Below, one piece after another: positions 24,947 to 34,094 of a stretch of 34,233 bases of DNA; within the stretch, counting starts at the first letter, position 1, and every line of letters begins with the position of its first letter. The notes under the pieces were generated by a model. That model was given only the letters and a program-made list of their open reading frames with translations, was not told where the DNA came from and did no database searches. Location of the stretch: positions 1-34,233 of the forward strand of contig SVLG01000015.1 in the NCBI GenBank assembly GCA_015068055.1, in the 5' to 3' direction. The position numbers and the translations under genes are program-made. This DNA is from Oscillospiraceae bacterium. Lineage in GTDB: Bacteria; Bacillota_A; Clostridia; Oscillospirales; Oscillospiraceae.

Positions 24947-24975
24947 ATTATAGCCGCCCAAAACCGCTGCGTCAA
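24947..24975 (-). promoter_or_regulatory. Promoter of the U32 gene
   Basis: On the minus strand, TTGACG (24970-24975) and TATAAT (24947-24952) are spaced 17 bp. Confidence 0.85.
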
Positions 24976-24991
24976 CGCTTCGGTGTTCCTC

Positions 24992-25040
24992 TTGACAAAT
25001 CCCCACAGCCGTGTTATATATCTTAATACAGTTAATACAG
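24992..25040 (+). promoter_or_regulatory. Promoter and tandem operator-like repeat of the GntR/ABC operon
   Basis: TTGACA (24992-24997) and TATATA (25015-25020) are spaced 17 bp. A perfect tandem 9-bp repeat, TTAATACAG twice (25023-25031 and 25032-25040), covers the expected transcription start. It lies just before the ribosome site, where an autorepressor of the YtrA type would be expected to bind. Confidence 0.8.
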
Positions 25041-25053
25041 AGGAGGAGACGTT

Positions 25054-25419
25054 GTGATCTCGATCAACTACCGGGACCCCCGGCCCATATACGAACAGGT
25101 GAAGGAGAGCCTGCGCAGACTCATCGTCACCGGCGCGCTGCCGCCCCGGGATAAGCTCCCTTCGGTACGGGAGCTGGCCACTTCTCTGGCCATTAACCCC
25201 AACACCATTCAGCGCTCATACCGGGAACTGGAAGCCGAGGGCTACATCATTTCCATGCCCGGCAAAGGCAGCTTTGTCTGCGACAGCGCTGAGGAGAACA
25301 ACCGCCGCTGTCAGGAGCTTCTGAAGCAACTGGATGAAACCGCAGCGGAGCTTCGCTGGCTGGGTATGAGTACCGACGACATCTGCAGCCATTTGAGAGG
25401 AGGAAAGAACGATGGCTAA
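25054..25419 (+). CDS. GntR-family (YtrA subfamily) transcriptional regulator
   Basis: 121 residues, the typical length of YtrA-type regulators, which lack the large effector domain. The winged helix is complete: PIYEQVKESLRRLIVTGALP, then KLPSVRELATSLAINPNTIQ, then RSYRELEAEGYIISMPGKGSFV. A short helical tail (residues about 85-121) should mediate dimerisation. It uses GTG at 25054 after AGGAGGAG. It overlaps the ABC ATPase start by eight bases, forming a three-gene operon with the two transporter genes, as for ytrA in Bacillus. There the regulator represses its own operon until cell-wall antibiotics or other stress relieve it; the inducer here is unknown. Confidence 0.93.
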   Translation: MISINYRDPRPIYEQVKESLRRLIVTGALPPRDKLPSVRELATSLAINPNTIQRSYRELEAEGYIISMPGKGSFVCDSAEENNRRCQELLKQLDETAAELRWLGMSTDDICSHLRGGKNDG

Positions 25420-26311
25420 GATAGAGCTGAGAGGCGTCTGCAAGAGTTTTGACGGCTTCATGGCACTGGACGACTTGAATATGAACGTCACAAAGGGCGC
25501 CGTTTACGGACTCGTCGGTCCCAACGGGGCCGGTAAGACCACCGCCATCCGGCATCTGGCCGGAGTGCTGCGCCCCGACCGGGGCGAAGTGCTGGTAGAT
25601 GGCGAGAGCGTTTATGAAAATACCGACATCAAGGGCCGCATGGTCTGCGTACCCGATGACGTCTTTTATTTTCTGCCGGACAGCACCCGGGACATGATGA
25701 AGTTCTGGCGGGGAATCTACCCCCATTTTGATGAAAAGCGCTACACCGCCCTGGGCGAAGCCTTCAGTGTGGATGAAAAGCAGAGCATCCGCCGGCTGAG
25801 CCGCGGTATGCAGAAGCAGGCTACCATCCGTCTGGCCCTCTCCGCCCGACCGGAGCTGCTGGTGCTGGACGAGCCCATGGACGGTCTCGACCCGGTGATG
25901 CGCCGTCAGGTCTGGAGCCTGATCCTCTCCGACGTGGCGGAATACGGCATGACGGTGCTGGTCTCCTCCCACAATCTCCGGGAGCTGGAGGACGTCTGCG
26001 ACCATGTGGGCATCCTCAACCGGGGTAAGTGCCTGCTGGAGCGCTCCCTCTCCCAACTGCAGGACAATGTGTCCAAGGTGCTCATCGCCCTGCCGGACGA
26101 GCAGGCTCTCCCCGAGGGACTGGAACTCCTGCACGAGAGCCGCATGGGCAAGCTCCGCACCCTGATTCTGCGGGGAAGCGCGGAGGCGCTTACTGCCACC
26201 CTGTCGGTCCTCAACCCCCTTTATATGGACGTTGTACCCCTCACGCTGGAGGAGATCTTTATTTACGAACTGGGAGGTGCCGATTATGCGGTCAAGGACA
26301 TCCTTCTTTAA
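25412..26311 (+). CDS. ABC transporter ATP-binding protein
   Basis: 299 residues. Walker A is GPNGAGKTTA (about residues 36-45). The signature-like loop is LSRGMQKQ, a common variant in this exporter subfamily. Walker B is LLVLDEPMDGLDP, and the switch His lies in VLVSSHNLRELEDVCDHVGI. A C-terminal region of about 80 residues follows the nucleotide-binding core and may carry a regulatory function. It is the energy module for the membrane protein that overlaps its 3' end by 26 bases. Substrate is unknown; the family includes YtrB-type exporters. Its ribosome site is the GAGGAGG within the regulator's end. Confidence 0.95.
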   Translation: MAKIELRGVCKSFDGFMALDDLNMNVTKGAVYGLVGPNGAGKTTAIRHLAGVLRPDRGEVLVDGESVYENTDIKGRMVCVPDDVFYFLPDSTRDMMKFWRGIYPHFDEKRYTALGEAFSVDEKQSIRRLSRGMQKQATIRLALSARPELLVLDEPMDGLDPVMRRQVWSLILSDVAEYGMTVLVSSHNLRELEDVCDHVGILNRGKCLLERSLSQLQDNVSKVLIALPDEQALPEGLELLHESRMGKLRTLILRGSAEALTATLSVLNPLYMDVVPLTLEEIFIYELGGADYAVKDILL

Positions 26312-28196
26312 TAAGACGGTCTTTTGCAAGACCATCCAGCGCTTCTGGCCTCTCTGGCTGGGCCATGCGGCACTCTGGTTCCTGCTGCTGCCCATGGAGC
26401 TTATCAACCGCTTTGGCCGCAGCAATGTGGTGGAGCTGCGGGTCAAGGCCGATGTTCTCAGCGCAGCCACGGATTACAGCGGCGCCGTCGCCTTTATCTT
26501 TGCCATTCTTGCCGCCATGGCCGTGTTCGGCTGGCTCTACAATACCCGCAGCGTCAGCTTTATGGCAGCGCTGCCGGTGCGGCGGGAGACCATGTTCCTC
26601 TCCTCCTATGCAGCAGGCTTCGTGATGCTGCTCCTCAGCAGCGTTCTGAATTTCTTCATCAGCTGGCTGATCCTCGCCATCAACGGCATGGGCGGCGGCG
26701 TGGTCTGGCTCACGCAATGGCTGGCCGTGGCGGCTCTGGACACGCTGAGCTTCTATGGCTTCTCCTCCCTCTGCGCCATGCTGACAGGCAGTCTGGTGAT
26801 CCTCCCGCTGGTCTATGTGGTACTGCAGCTCACCGCCACAGTGGTGGAAGCGCTGGTAGGCTATCTCCTCACCTGCCTGCTCTACGGCTTCCCCCACTAC
26901 AGTAACGGAGCCTTCAGCTACCTCTCTCCCCTCTTTGCCCGTATGCGCCATTGCCATCTGGGCACGGACGCCTATCAGGACGAGGTGCTGGGCTGGAACA
27001 TCCGGGACTATTACATAGAAGGCTGGGAGGTTATCCTGATCTACGCCGCCGTGGGGCTTCTGCTCTCGCTGCTGGCCCTCTGGCTTTATAAGCGGCGGCG
27101 GATGGAGACCGCATCGGATGCGGTGGCCATCGAGATCCTCAAGCCCACCTTCCGCGTCTGCATGGCCGTGGGCTGCGCTCTCTGCGCAGCGGCGGGCGGC
27201 TATTACCTCATCTATACCGGCTCCTATGTCCCCGGCAATGCCCCCCGGGCTGCTCTTGTCGCAGCGCTGCTGCTCCTCGGCTGCAGCATCGGCTGGTTCG
27301 CCGCCGAGATGCTGATCTATAAGAGCTTTGCCGTCTTCAGGCGCCACCGCCGCGGCTGGCTGATCCTCTCGGCCCTGCTGTTGGCTTTGACCGTTGTGGT
27401 GGAAACAGATATTCTCGGCATAGAGGACAAGACCCTCGCCCCGGAGGACTATGACACGGTCTGGGTAACCTCCATGGGCGAAGCCATCTCTCTGGACGGC
27501 GAGGAGGCCAGAGCCATGCTCAGTGAGCTCCATCAGAGCATCATTGACAACAAGGCTCTCCACGAGGGCGGCGCGCCCATCCGGAGCCGCACCCTCATGC
27601 TCGCCTTCCAGAAGAAAGAGGGCGACATCTTAAAAACAGTGTTTACGAGAAACTACTATCTTGCCGCCACCCCCGACCAGGCGGAGGACTACGGCTCCGA
27701 TATGCGTACACTGGAAAAGCTCTTTAACCTCCCCGAATGCATTCTTGACCGAAAGGAAGTCCCCTTCCCGGTCACCCGACAGGGGATCACCTATGCCAAT
27801 GTGGTCGAGACCTTCATGAGTGAAAGCGACCATGAGGCCGCCAGCTACACCCGGGAGGCCCCCAATCTCCTGCTGGCCCTCAGCGACGCGGAGGCCTACG
27901 AGCTTTATACCGAGTGCATCCTCCCGGACATTGCCGACGGTACACTGGGCCGCATCTGGCTCTTTACCGACGAGGCTTATGCCAGAAGCATCTACAATTG
28001 CCAGATTGAGATGGAGTTTCATCACCGAAACGTCGACAACTCCACCGACTCCCACTGGTTCCACACCACCCCCACCCCGGAGTCTTATCGTACCAACGCA
28101 TGGCTCGAAGCGCACGGCGTAGAGCTGGAAACCTTCTGGGAAGCTCTGGAGCGCGCCGGTGAGACAGAAACGGTTACGAACAGCGACAATTGGTAA
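26286..28196 (+). CDS. ABC transporter permease with C-terminal extracytoplasmic domain
   Basis: 636 residues. About nine hydrophobic segments occupy residues 20-390 (for example AVAFIFAILAAMAVFGWLY, LVILPLVYVVLQLTATVVEA and ILIYAAVGLLLSLLALWLY). A soluble region of roughly 240 residues follows that I cannot assign firmly; it resembles the DUF6449-type tail of clostridial YtrC/D-like permeases (tentative). The ATG at 26286 has GGGAGG seven bases upstream and overlaps the ATPase gene by 26 bases, indicating tight coupling. Because the single permease is large, it could form the channel as a homodimer with the ATPase. A strong terminator follows. Confidence 0.85.
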   Translation: MRSRTSFFNKTVFCKTIQRFWPLWLGHAALWFLLLPMELINRFGRSNVVELRVKADVLSAATDYSGAVAFIFAILAAMAVFGWLYNTRSVSFMAALPVRRETMFLSSYAAGFVMLLLSSVLNFFISWLILAINGMGGGVVWLTQWLAVAALDTLSFYGFSSLCAMLTGSLVILPLVYVVLQLTATVVEALVGYLLTCLLYGFPHYSNGAFSYLSPLFARMRHCHLGTDAYQDEVLGWNIRDYYIEGWEVILIYAAVGLLLSLLALWLYKRRRMETASDAVAIEILKPTFRVCMAVGCALCAAAGGYYLIYTGSYVPGNAPRAALVAALLLLGCSIGWFAAEMLIYKSFAVFRRHRRGWLILSALLLALTVVVETDILGIEDKTLAPEDYDTVWVTSMGEAISLDGEEARAMLSELHQSIIDNKALHEGGAPIRSRTLMLAFQKKEGDILKTVFTRNYYLAATPDQAEDYGSDMRTLEKLFNLPECILDRKEVPFPVTRQGITYANVVETFMSESDHEAASYTREAPNLLLALSDAEAYELYTECILPDIADGTLGRIWLFTDEAYARSIYNCQIEMEFHHRNVDNSTDSHWFHTTPTPESYRTNAWLEAHGVELETFWEALERAGETETVTNSDNW

Positions 28197-28242
28197 AATA
28201 ATATCCCCGTCCGGCATGTCGGACGGGGATATTATTTATTAC
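28195..28242. terminator. Bidirectional terminator between ABC permease and mltG
   Basis: A 17-bp stem (28197-28213 with 28220-28236, core ATCCCCGTCCG) has a GCATGT loop and A/T-rich flanks for both convergent genes. Confidence 0.93.
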
Positions 28243-29660
28243 TCATCCGGGGTTTCGTAGTAGCTCTGGGTCTGGAGGAAGGCCTCAAACTCGTTCTGGA
28301 AAAGGAAGAACTTATGGGTTCCCGACTCCTCATCCAGGGCATAGAAGAGATACTGGGTATCGCCCGGATACAGGGCAGCCCGGAGGGATGCAAGGCCCGG
28401 GTTGCTGATGGGACCGGGAGGCAGACCCTCATAGACATAGGTGTTGTAGAGGTTCTCCGTATCCCGGAGCATGGTGCCGGTGGGCATGGCCAGTTCGGTT
28501 TCACCCGCGCCGTAAAGCACCGTGGCATCCATCTGCAGCAGCATTCCCTGCTCCAGTCGGTTATATATGACCGAGGCGATAAGGTAGCGCTCGTCGTCGT
28601 TGGCGGCCTCCTTTTCGATGATGGAGGCAATGGTAACCACATCGTGGTAGCTCATACCGCTGTCGTAGAGCCGCTGGATCATCTCGGCGGTGAAGCGGTT
28701 GCGGAAGTTGGAAAGGAACTTGTTGATGGCGCTGGGGGCCTGCATGCCCTCGTAGAAATAATAGGTATCCGGGAAAAGATACCCTTCCAGACGGCCCGGC
28801 GTACCGGTGCCTTCGCCCTCCAGAAAGCTGTAGGAGTAATCGGAGTTGGCCGCCGCCTCATAGAGGTCGGCCTGGGAGCAGACCTTATGCTCCTCCAACC
28901 GCTCAAAGATCTGGGCCAGAGTAAAGCCCTCGGGGAAGGTGACCTTGGTCTGCACCTGAGAGTCGGAACCCACCTGCATCTTCTTCACCAGCGCACGGTA
29001 GTCGTAGTTGGTGTTCAGCTCATAGGTGCCCGGGTCGATCTTCTCATCGGCATCGGAGAAGGCGGAATAGAGCTTAAAGAGCCACTTGTAGTTGACAATG
29101 CCCTGATCCTGCAGCAGCCGGGCCACCACATTCATATCCGCGGCCTTCACAATCTTCTGACCGATGACCTCGCCGTTTTCGTCCTTCACGTCCACGGCCT
29201 TGTCGCTGAAAATGGTATCCGGGATGGTGACCTCCGCACTGGTGTACTCCTTGTTGAGGGCCAGAACATCGCTGGCCGCCATCCAGGCCACGCAGGCCAG
29301 GACGATGCTCAAAGATATCACAAAGGCCGCATACATAAGACCGCCCAGACAGCCCAGCTGACCGTCACGGCGGAAGCGGATGGGCATGTAGTCCCGCTCC
29401 TCATGCTCGTCGATAAACTCATCTTCCTCTTCCTCCTCATAGATTTCCGGGGGAAGGGGCTCCTCCTGTACCGCGGGCTTCTCCGTCATTTCCTGACTGC
29501 CCATAAGGGCCCAGGCGCGGCGGTCAAAGTCCGTAAGAGGCCGGGTAGGCTCTCCCTGGGGAGTGACATCCATGGCGCTGTCAACGGCCTGCACGGACCG
29601 CGTAGGCTCCTCCGGCTGGTATATACGCCCGGTGGGCTGCTCTTCAAATCGATCAGACAT
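28239..29660 (-). CDS. mltG: Endolytic peptidoglycan transglycosylase MltG
   Basis: 473 residues. It cuts nascent glycan strands at the membrane and sets their length. A roughly 100-residue acidic cytoplasmic tail (with EEEEEDEFIDEHEERD near residue 75) precedes one transmembrane helix (about 103-128). The YceG domain follows, with the catalytic Glu in IASIIEKEAAND and the conserved LEGYLFPDTYYF. The long cytoplasmic tail is unlike the short one in E. coli but like those of some Gram-positive homologues. The start at 29660 has AGGAGGT at correct spacing; a longer reading adds 14 residues without a ribosome site. It converges with the ABC operon, and no clear promoter is visible upstream. Confidence 0.94.
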   Translation of the reverse strand: MSDRFEEQPTGRIYQPEEPTRSVQAVDSAMDVTPQGEPTRPLTDFDRRAWALMGSQEMTEKPAVQEEPLPPEIYEEEEEDEFIDEHEERDYMPIRFRRDGQLGCLGGLMYAAFVISLSIVLACVAWMAASDVLALNKEYTSAEVTIPDTIFSDKAVDVKDENGEVIGQKIVKAADMNVVARLLQDQGIVNYKWLFKLYSAFSDADEKIDPGTYELNTNYDYRALVKKMQVGSDSQVQTKVTFPEGFTLAQIFERLEEHKVCSQADLYEAAANSDYSYSFLEGEGTGTPGRLEGYLFPDTYYFYEGMQAPSAINKFLSNFRNRFTAEMIQRLYDSGMSYHDVVTIASIIEKEAANDDERYLIASVIYNRLEQGMLLQMDATVLYGAGETELAMPTGTMLRDTENLYNTYVYEGLPPGPISNPGLASLRAALYPGDTQYLFYALDEESGTHKFFLFQNEFEAFLQTQSYYETPDE

Positions 29661-29818
29661 AGGGACCTCCTGCATGAGTAACCGCCAACGTGCGGCGGGC
29701 ATAAGATAACGCAGACGGATGGATGAGAGTTCCTCTCCCCACCGTTGCGGCCTCGGCCGTATGGACCGTGCGGGGTCAGGCCGCTGAGATCACGGCGCAC
29801 GGAGAAAGGAAATGTATC

Positions 29819-29968
29819 ATGTTCTGCGGAAATAACAATGGCGGCGGCTGCCTCTGGATCATCATTATCATCATTCTGCTCTTCTGCTGCGGCGGCTGCG
29901 GCGGCAACAGCTACGGTAACGGCTGCGGCAATGCCCTCGGCGGCGGCAACTGCGGCTGCGGCTGCTAA
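29819..29968 (+). CDS. Gly/Cys-rich 49-residue membrane peptide
   Basis: A 49-residue peptide with 9 Cys and 16 Gly. The order is a polar start (MFCGNNNGGGC), a short hydrophobic core (WIIIIIILLF, residues 13-22), and a Gly-Cys-Asn tail ending CGCGC. The layout recalls the small YjcZ-type membrane peptides of spore-formers, though those are not usually so Cys-rich; the function is unknown. The start at 29819 has AAAGGA eight bases upstream, and a strong terminator follows, which supports a real gene. A longer in-frame reading from 29723 lacks a ribosome site. I see no sigma-A promoter in the 158-base gap before it, so a sporulation sigma factor is possible. Confidence 0.72.
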   Translation: MFCGNNNGGGCLWIIIIIILLFCCGGCGGNSYGNGCGNALGGGNCGCGC

Positions 29969-29987
29969 ACATAGAAAGCAAGCATGA

Positions 29988-30021
29988 CTCGGGCCCTTCG
30001 GGGCCCTTTTTAGTTTTTCTT
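29988..30021 (+). terminator. Intrinsic terminator after the Gly/Cys-rich peptide
   Basis: The stem GGGCCC / GGGCCC with a TTCG tetraloop (29991-30006) is followed by TTTTTAGTTTTT. Confidence 0.9.
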
Positions 30022-30738
30022 TTAAAGCTGTGAAAATACCTGACCGATGGGCGCGCGGACGATAAGATCCGCCTCATTATCCCGGGGGGTGGGCGACATA
30101 TTGATGAGAACCAGCTTCTTCCCCGTATAATAGTTAATAAGGCCGGCAGCGGGATAGACAATCAGGGATGTACCGCCGATGATCAATACATCGGCCTTGC
30201 GGATATAATCCACGGCGGCGTAGAGATCGTCCTGATCCAGCCCCTCCTCATAAAGCACCACATCCGGTCGGATGACACCGCCGCAGCGGCAGCGGGGTAC
30301 CCCCGTCCCCTCCTCGATGGTTTCAATGGGGTGGGGCTGTCTGCACCGGGCACAGTAGCAGCGCCTGGTGCTGCCGTGGAGTTCGATGACGCGTCTGCTT
30401 CCGGCGGCCTGATGAAGGCCGTCGATGTTCTGGGTGATGACCGCCTTCAGCTTCCCCGCCGCCTCCAACTCCGCCAGACGGATATGGGCCGCATTGGGCT
30501 TTGCCCCGTGTATCACCAGCTTATCGCGGTAGAAGCGGTAGAACTCCGCCGGATCGCGCTCAAAAAAGCTGTGGCCAAGAATGGTCTCGGGGGGATATTT
30601 GTACTGCTGATTATAGAGGCCATCCACGCTGCGGAAATCGGGAATTCCCGATTCGGTACTCACACCGGCCCCGCCGAAAAAGACGATGTTGTCGCTCTCC
30701 TCAATCCACGTCTTCAGCGTTGCAACAGAAGCTTCCAT
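30022..30738 (-). CDS. NAD-dependent protein deacylase (sirtuin)
   Basis: 238 residues, typical for bacterial Sir2/CobB. It removes acyl groups from lysines, consuming NAD and releasing nicotinamide. The NAD loop GAGVSTESGIPDFRS lies at residues 23-37, TQNIDGLHQAAG at 102-113, and the catalytic His121 is in ELHGS. The zinc site is C129xxC132 and C150xC152, the CxCGG form also seen in clostridial sirtuins. The closing IRPDVVLYEEGLD matches the family. The start follows GGGGGTG and a consensus-like promoter. It stands alone between the Cys-rich peptide (convergent) and guaB (same strand, own terminator). Confidence 0.95.
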   Translation of the reverse strand: MEASVATLKTWIEESDNIVFFGGAGVSTESGIPDFRSVDGLYNQQYKYPPETILGHSFFERDPAEFYRFYRDKLVIHGAKPNAAHIRLAELEAAGKLKAVITQNIDGLHQAAGSRRVIELHGSTRRCYCARCRQPHPIETIEEGTGVPRCRCGGVIRPDVVLYEEGLDQDDLYAAVDYIRKADVLIIGGTSLIVYPAAGLINYYTGKKLVLINMSPTPRDNEADLIVRAPIGQVFSQL

Positions 30739-30760
30739 ACAAGCACCCCCTTGACCTGTT

Positions 30761-30789
30761 ATTATACCAAAGGAGGAGAATTTTTACAA
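30761..30789 (-). promoter_or_regulatory. Promoter of the sirtuin gene
   Basis: On the minus strand, TTGTAA (30784-30789) and TATAAT (30761-30766) are spaced 17 bp. The -35 overlaps the end of the guaB terminator. Confidence 0.8.
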
Positions 30790-30830
30790 TAAAAAAGCAA
30801 GAGGAAAGAAAAAGTCTTTCCTCTTGCTTT
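30789..30830 (-). terminator. Intrinsic terminator of guaB
   Basis: Read on the minus strand, the stem GCAAGAGGAAAG / CTTTCCTCTTGC with an ACTTTTT loop is followed by TTTTTTA. Confidence 0.92.
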
Positions 30831-30842
30831 CCATTGTATTTA

Positions 30843-32357
<1,515 letters not shown>

Positions 32358-32359
32358 TT

Positions 32360-32389
32360 ATTTTACTCCAACACACAAAGTACTGTCAA
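32360..32389 (-). promoter_or_regulatory. Promoter of guaB
   Basis: On the minus strand, TTGACA (32384-32389) and TAAAAT (32360-32365) are spaced 18 bp. The leader is about 35 bases, with no room for a purine riboswitch. Confidence 0.8.
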
Positions 32390-32454
32390 CACCGGAATGT
32401 ACGACAAAGTGATTTTCTTTTTCCAGGCAGAAACAGGGTATTTTCACAGCAGGC

Positions 32455-32496
32455 ACAAAAAACCCCCGTTCCATACGGAACGGGGGTTTTTATGTG
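32455..32496. terminator. Terminator of rpsU (symmetric)
   Basis: The stem AAAAACCCCCGTTCC / GGAACGGGGGTTTTT has a short ATAC-type loop. It follows rpsU on the minus strand and could also act on the plus strand. Confidence 0.93.
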
Positions 32497-32498
32497 CA

Positions 32499-32684
32499 TT
32501 AGTAGTAGCGCTTGTTCTTGTTCTTGCGGGCAGCCTCGGACTTCTTGCGGCGCTTGACGCTGGGGCTCTGGTAGTATTCCTTCTTACGGAGGTCAGCCAG
32601 AACGCCGGACTTGGCGCAGGAACGCTTGAAACGCTTCAGAGCGGAATCAAGAGATTCGTTTTCCTTGACATGAACTTCAGACAC
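32499..32684 (-). CDS. rpsU: 30S ribosomal protein S21
   Basis: 61 residues, the normal size of bacterial S21. The pattern is typical: a short start ([20 protein letters not shown]), then [20 protein letters not shown] and a Lys/Arg-rich tail ending KRYY. S21 sits near the 3' end of 16S rRNA and helps position mRNA during initiation. The start codon is GTG at 32684, with GGAGGGAGGG upstream. It is transcribed from a perfect sigma-A promoter overlapped by two palindromes, which is unusual and suggests regulation. Confidence 0.97.
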   Translation of the reverse strand: MSEVHVKENESLDSALKRFKRSCAKSGVLADLRKKEYYQSPSVKRRKKSEAARKNKNKRYY

Positions 32685-32744
32685 TTTATTTCCCTCCCTC
32701 CAAACGCGCCCAAACGCTTTGGGGACAAATTTCAGCTTTTAAGC

Positions 32745-32785
32745 ATGAGTATTATACTCATTTGGTCCTGACTTGTCAAGACCAA
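32745..32785 (-). promoter_or_regulatory. rpsU promoter overlapped by two palindromes
   Basis: On the minus strand, TTGACA (plus-strand 32774-32779) and TATAAT (32751-32756) are spaced 17 bp, both perfect. A perfect 17-bp palindrome (arms ATGAGTAT and ATACTCAT, 32745-32761) covers the -10. A second palindrome (32762-32785; 11-bp arms with one mismatch, TGGTC..TGAC to GTCA..GACCA, 2-bp centre) covers the -35. The two abut directly. Neither is followed by a T tract, so they look like operators rather than terminators. Confidence 0.75.
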
Positions 32786-32797
32786 TCCTCGACAGAA

Positions 32798-33394
32798 TTA
32801 AGGCTTTTTATTCAGCCAGGCTTCCGCTGCCATGCAGATAAAGCCGCTGCCCTCCAAACGGAGCGCTTCGCCCTGCCAGGCACGAACTACAGCGGTCTCA
32901 CCGGCGGTGAGTGCCAGTTTTTCTTCGCCGAAGCAGAGCTCGCCGCTGCCCTGCACACAGTAGAGATAGAGCACATGACCCTCGGCGCAGATATCGCCCA
33001 TGGGGGCAAGCGTTTCGCCGCCGCAGACAGCGCGGGAAGCGCCGGAGGCGCGCCCCTTGCGGAGCATCAGGTTGAAGTCCACGCACTTGCCCCAGCACTG
33101 GGTCTCGGCGCCGCCGTCGAAGGCATGGACGGCACGGGGCTGCAGCGTGAAGCGCTCGCCGCCGTCGTGGCAAAGCTCAATGGGGGCGGAAAGCGTGGCG
33201 ATGAGCCGGTTATAGTCGGGCAGAGCGGTGAAAAGGGACTCGTCCAGCTCCACTGTGGCGCTGCTCAGCCGCCAGGTAAAGTCGCGGTCAGCATAAAGGG
33301 CGGTGGCCGGCTCGATGGCGATCTGGGTGGTGCTGCCGCCACTCCACTGGCTGACGGCGTAGTCGGAAGATTTGAGAAGAGTAACGTTCATCAT
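32798..33394 (-). CDS. hutD: HutD-family cupin protein
   Basis: 198 residues (197 if the second ATG at 33391 is used; it has better spacing to GGAGGT). HutD proteins are double-cupin folds found beside histidine-degradation genes; their biochemical role is unsettled, with a governor role proposed in Pseudomonas. The N-terminal WSGGSTTQIAIEP, the FTWRLSSATVELDESLFTALPDYNRL segment shared by the family (spanning about residues 39-64) and LSAPIELCHDG support the call. It follows fchA after a hairpin at 33404-33440. Its link to fchA and ftcD fits the family's usual context. Confidence 0.85.
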   Translation of the reverse strand: MMNVTLLKSSDYAVSQWSGGSTTQIAIEPATALYADRDFTWRLSSATVELDESLFTALPDYNRLIATLSAPIELCHDGGERFTLQPRAVHAFDGGAETQCWGKCVDFNLMLRKGRASGASRAVCGGETLAPMGDICAEGHVLYLYCVQGSGELCFGEEKLALTAGETAVVRAWQGEALRLEGSGFICMAAEAWLNKKP

Positions 33395-33403
33395 AATACC
33401 TCC

Positions 33404-33440
33404 ATAAAAGAAGCCCCCGCCGCTTGGGGCGAGGGCTTCA
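33404..33440 (-). terminator. Hairpin terminator or attenuator between fchA and hutD
   Basis: On the minus strand a 12-bp stem (GAAGCCCTCGCC / GGCGGGGGCTTC, one G-T pair) is followed by TTTTA, directly before the hutD ribosome site. The T tract is short, so it may act as a partial terminator. Confidence 0.7.
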
Positions 33441-33457
33441 CAGGGTTACATGAGTCC

Positions 33458-34084
33458 TTACAGAGTGGCCAGCAGCTCGTTGTAGACGGCGTCAGCCAGA
33501 GGCAGGGCCTTCTCCAGCAGAGCTTCGCCCTTGCTGCGGTATTCGGCAACAAAAGCCTCGTCGCTGATACCCGCAATGTTGATGCGGACGTTCATCCAGG
33601 CACCCTGGATGGCGCTGCGCAGGTTCAGGGCGGCGCAGCCCAGGTCGCTGGCGGCGGTGGCGTTGAACTTGCCCAGAATGCTGTGGGCCAGCTCAAGAGC
33701 CTCGCAGCTGAGCTCCATCATCTCGTAAGGGGTGAGGGTGCAGCCCTTAAGGGCGGCCTGCATGGCGGCCTTGCGGGCGGCCTTTTCCTCGTCGGTGTCC
33801 TTGGGCATGGTGAAGACGGCGGACACGGCGTTGAACGCCTCGGTGTCGCGGTCGATCACGTCCACGAACTGAGCCTTGATCTCCTCGGCACGCTTCCGAA
33901 CAGCCTTGACGGTCTCCTCGAACTCAGCGTACTTCTTGCGGCCCTCGGTGAGCGCGCAGACCATGGCGATGAGGCCGGCGCCCTGAGCGCCGCAGAAGGC
34001 GCTGGCGCTGCCGCCGCCGGGAGCGGGCTCAACGGAAGCCATGACATCCACGAAATCGCGGACGGTTCTTTCAACAAGCAGCAT
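33458..34084 (-). CDS. fchA: Formimidoyltetrahydrofolate cyclodeaminase
   Basis: 208 residues. It converts 5-formimino-THF to 5,10-methenyl-THF and ammonia, following transfer of the formimino group from histidine or purine breakdown. The family start VERTVRDFVDVMASVEPAPG followed by GGSASAFCGAQGAGLIAMV is characteristic. The later segment SDLGCAALNLRSAIQGAWMN is also conserved. In animals this activity is fused to the formiminotransferase as FTCD; here the two are separate genes ten bases apart, fchA after ftcD. The start has AGGAGATAAG upstream. Confidence 0.94.
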   Translation of the reverse strand: MLLVERTVRDFVDVMASVEPAPGGGSASAFCGAQGAGLIAMVCALTEGRKKYAEFEETVKAVRKRAEEIKAQFVDVIDRDTEAFNAVSAVFTMPKDTDEEKAARKAAMQAALKGCTLTPYEMMELSCEALELAHSILGKFNATAASDLGCAALNLRSAIQGAWMNVRINIAGISDEAFVAEYRSKGEALLEKALPLADAVYNELLATL

Positions 34085-34094
34085 TCTTATCTCC

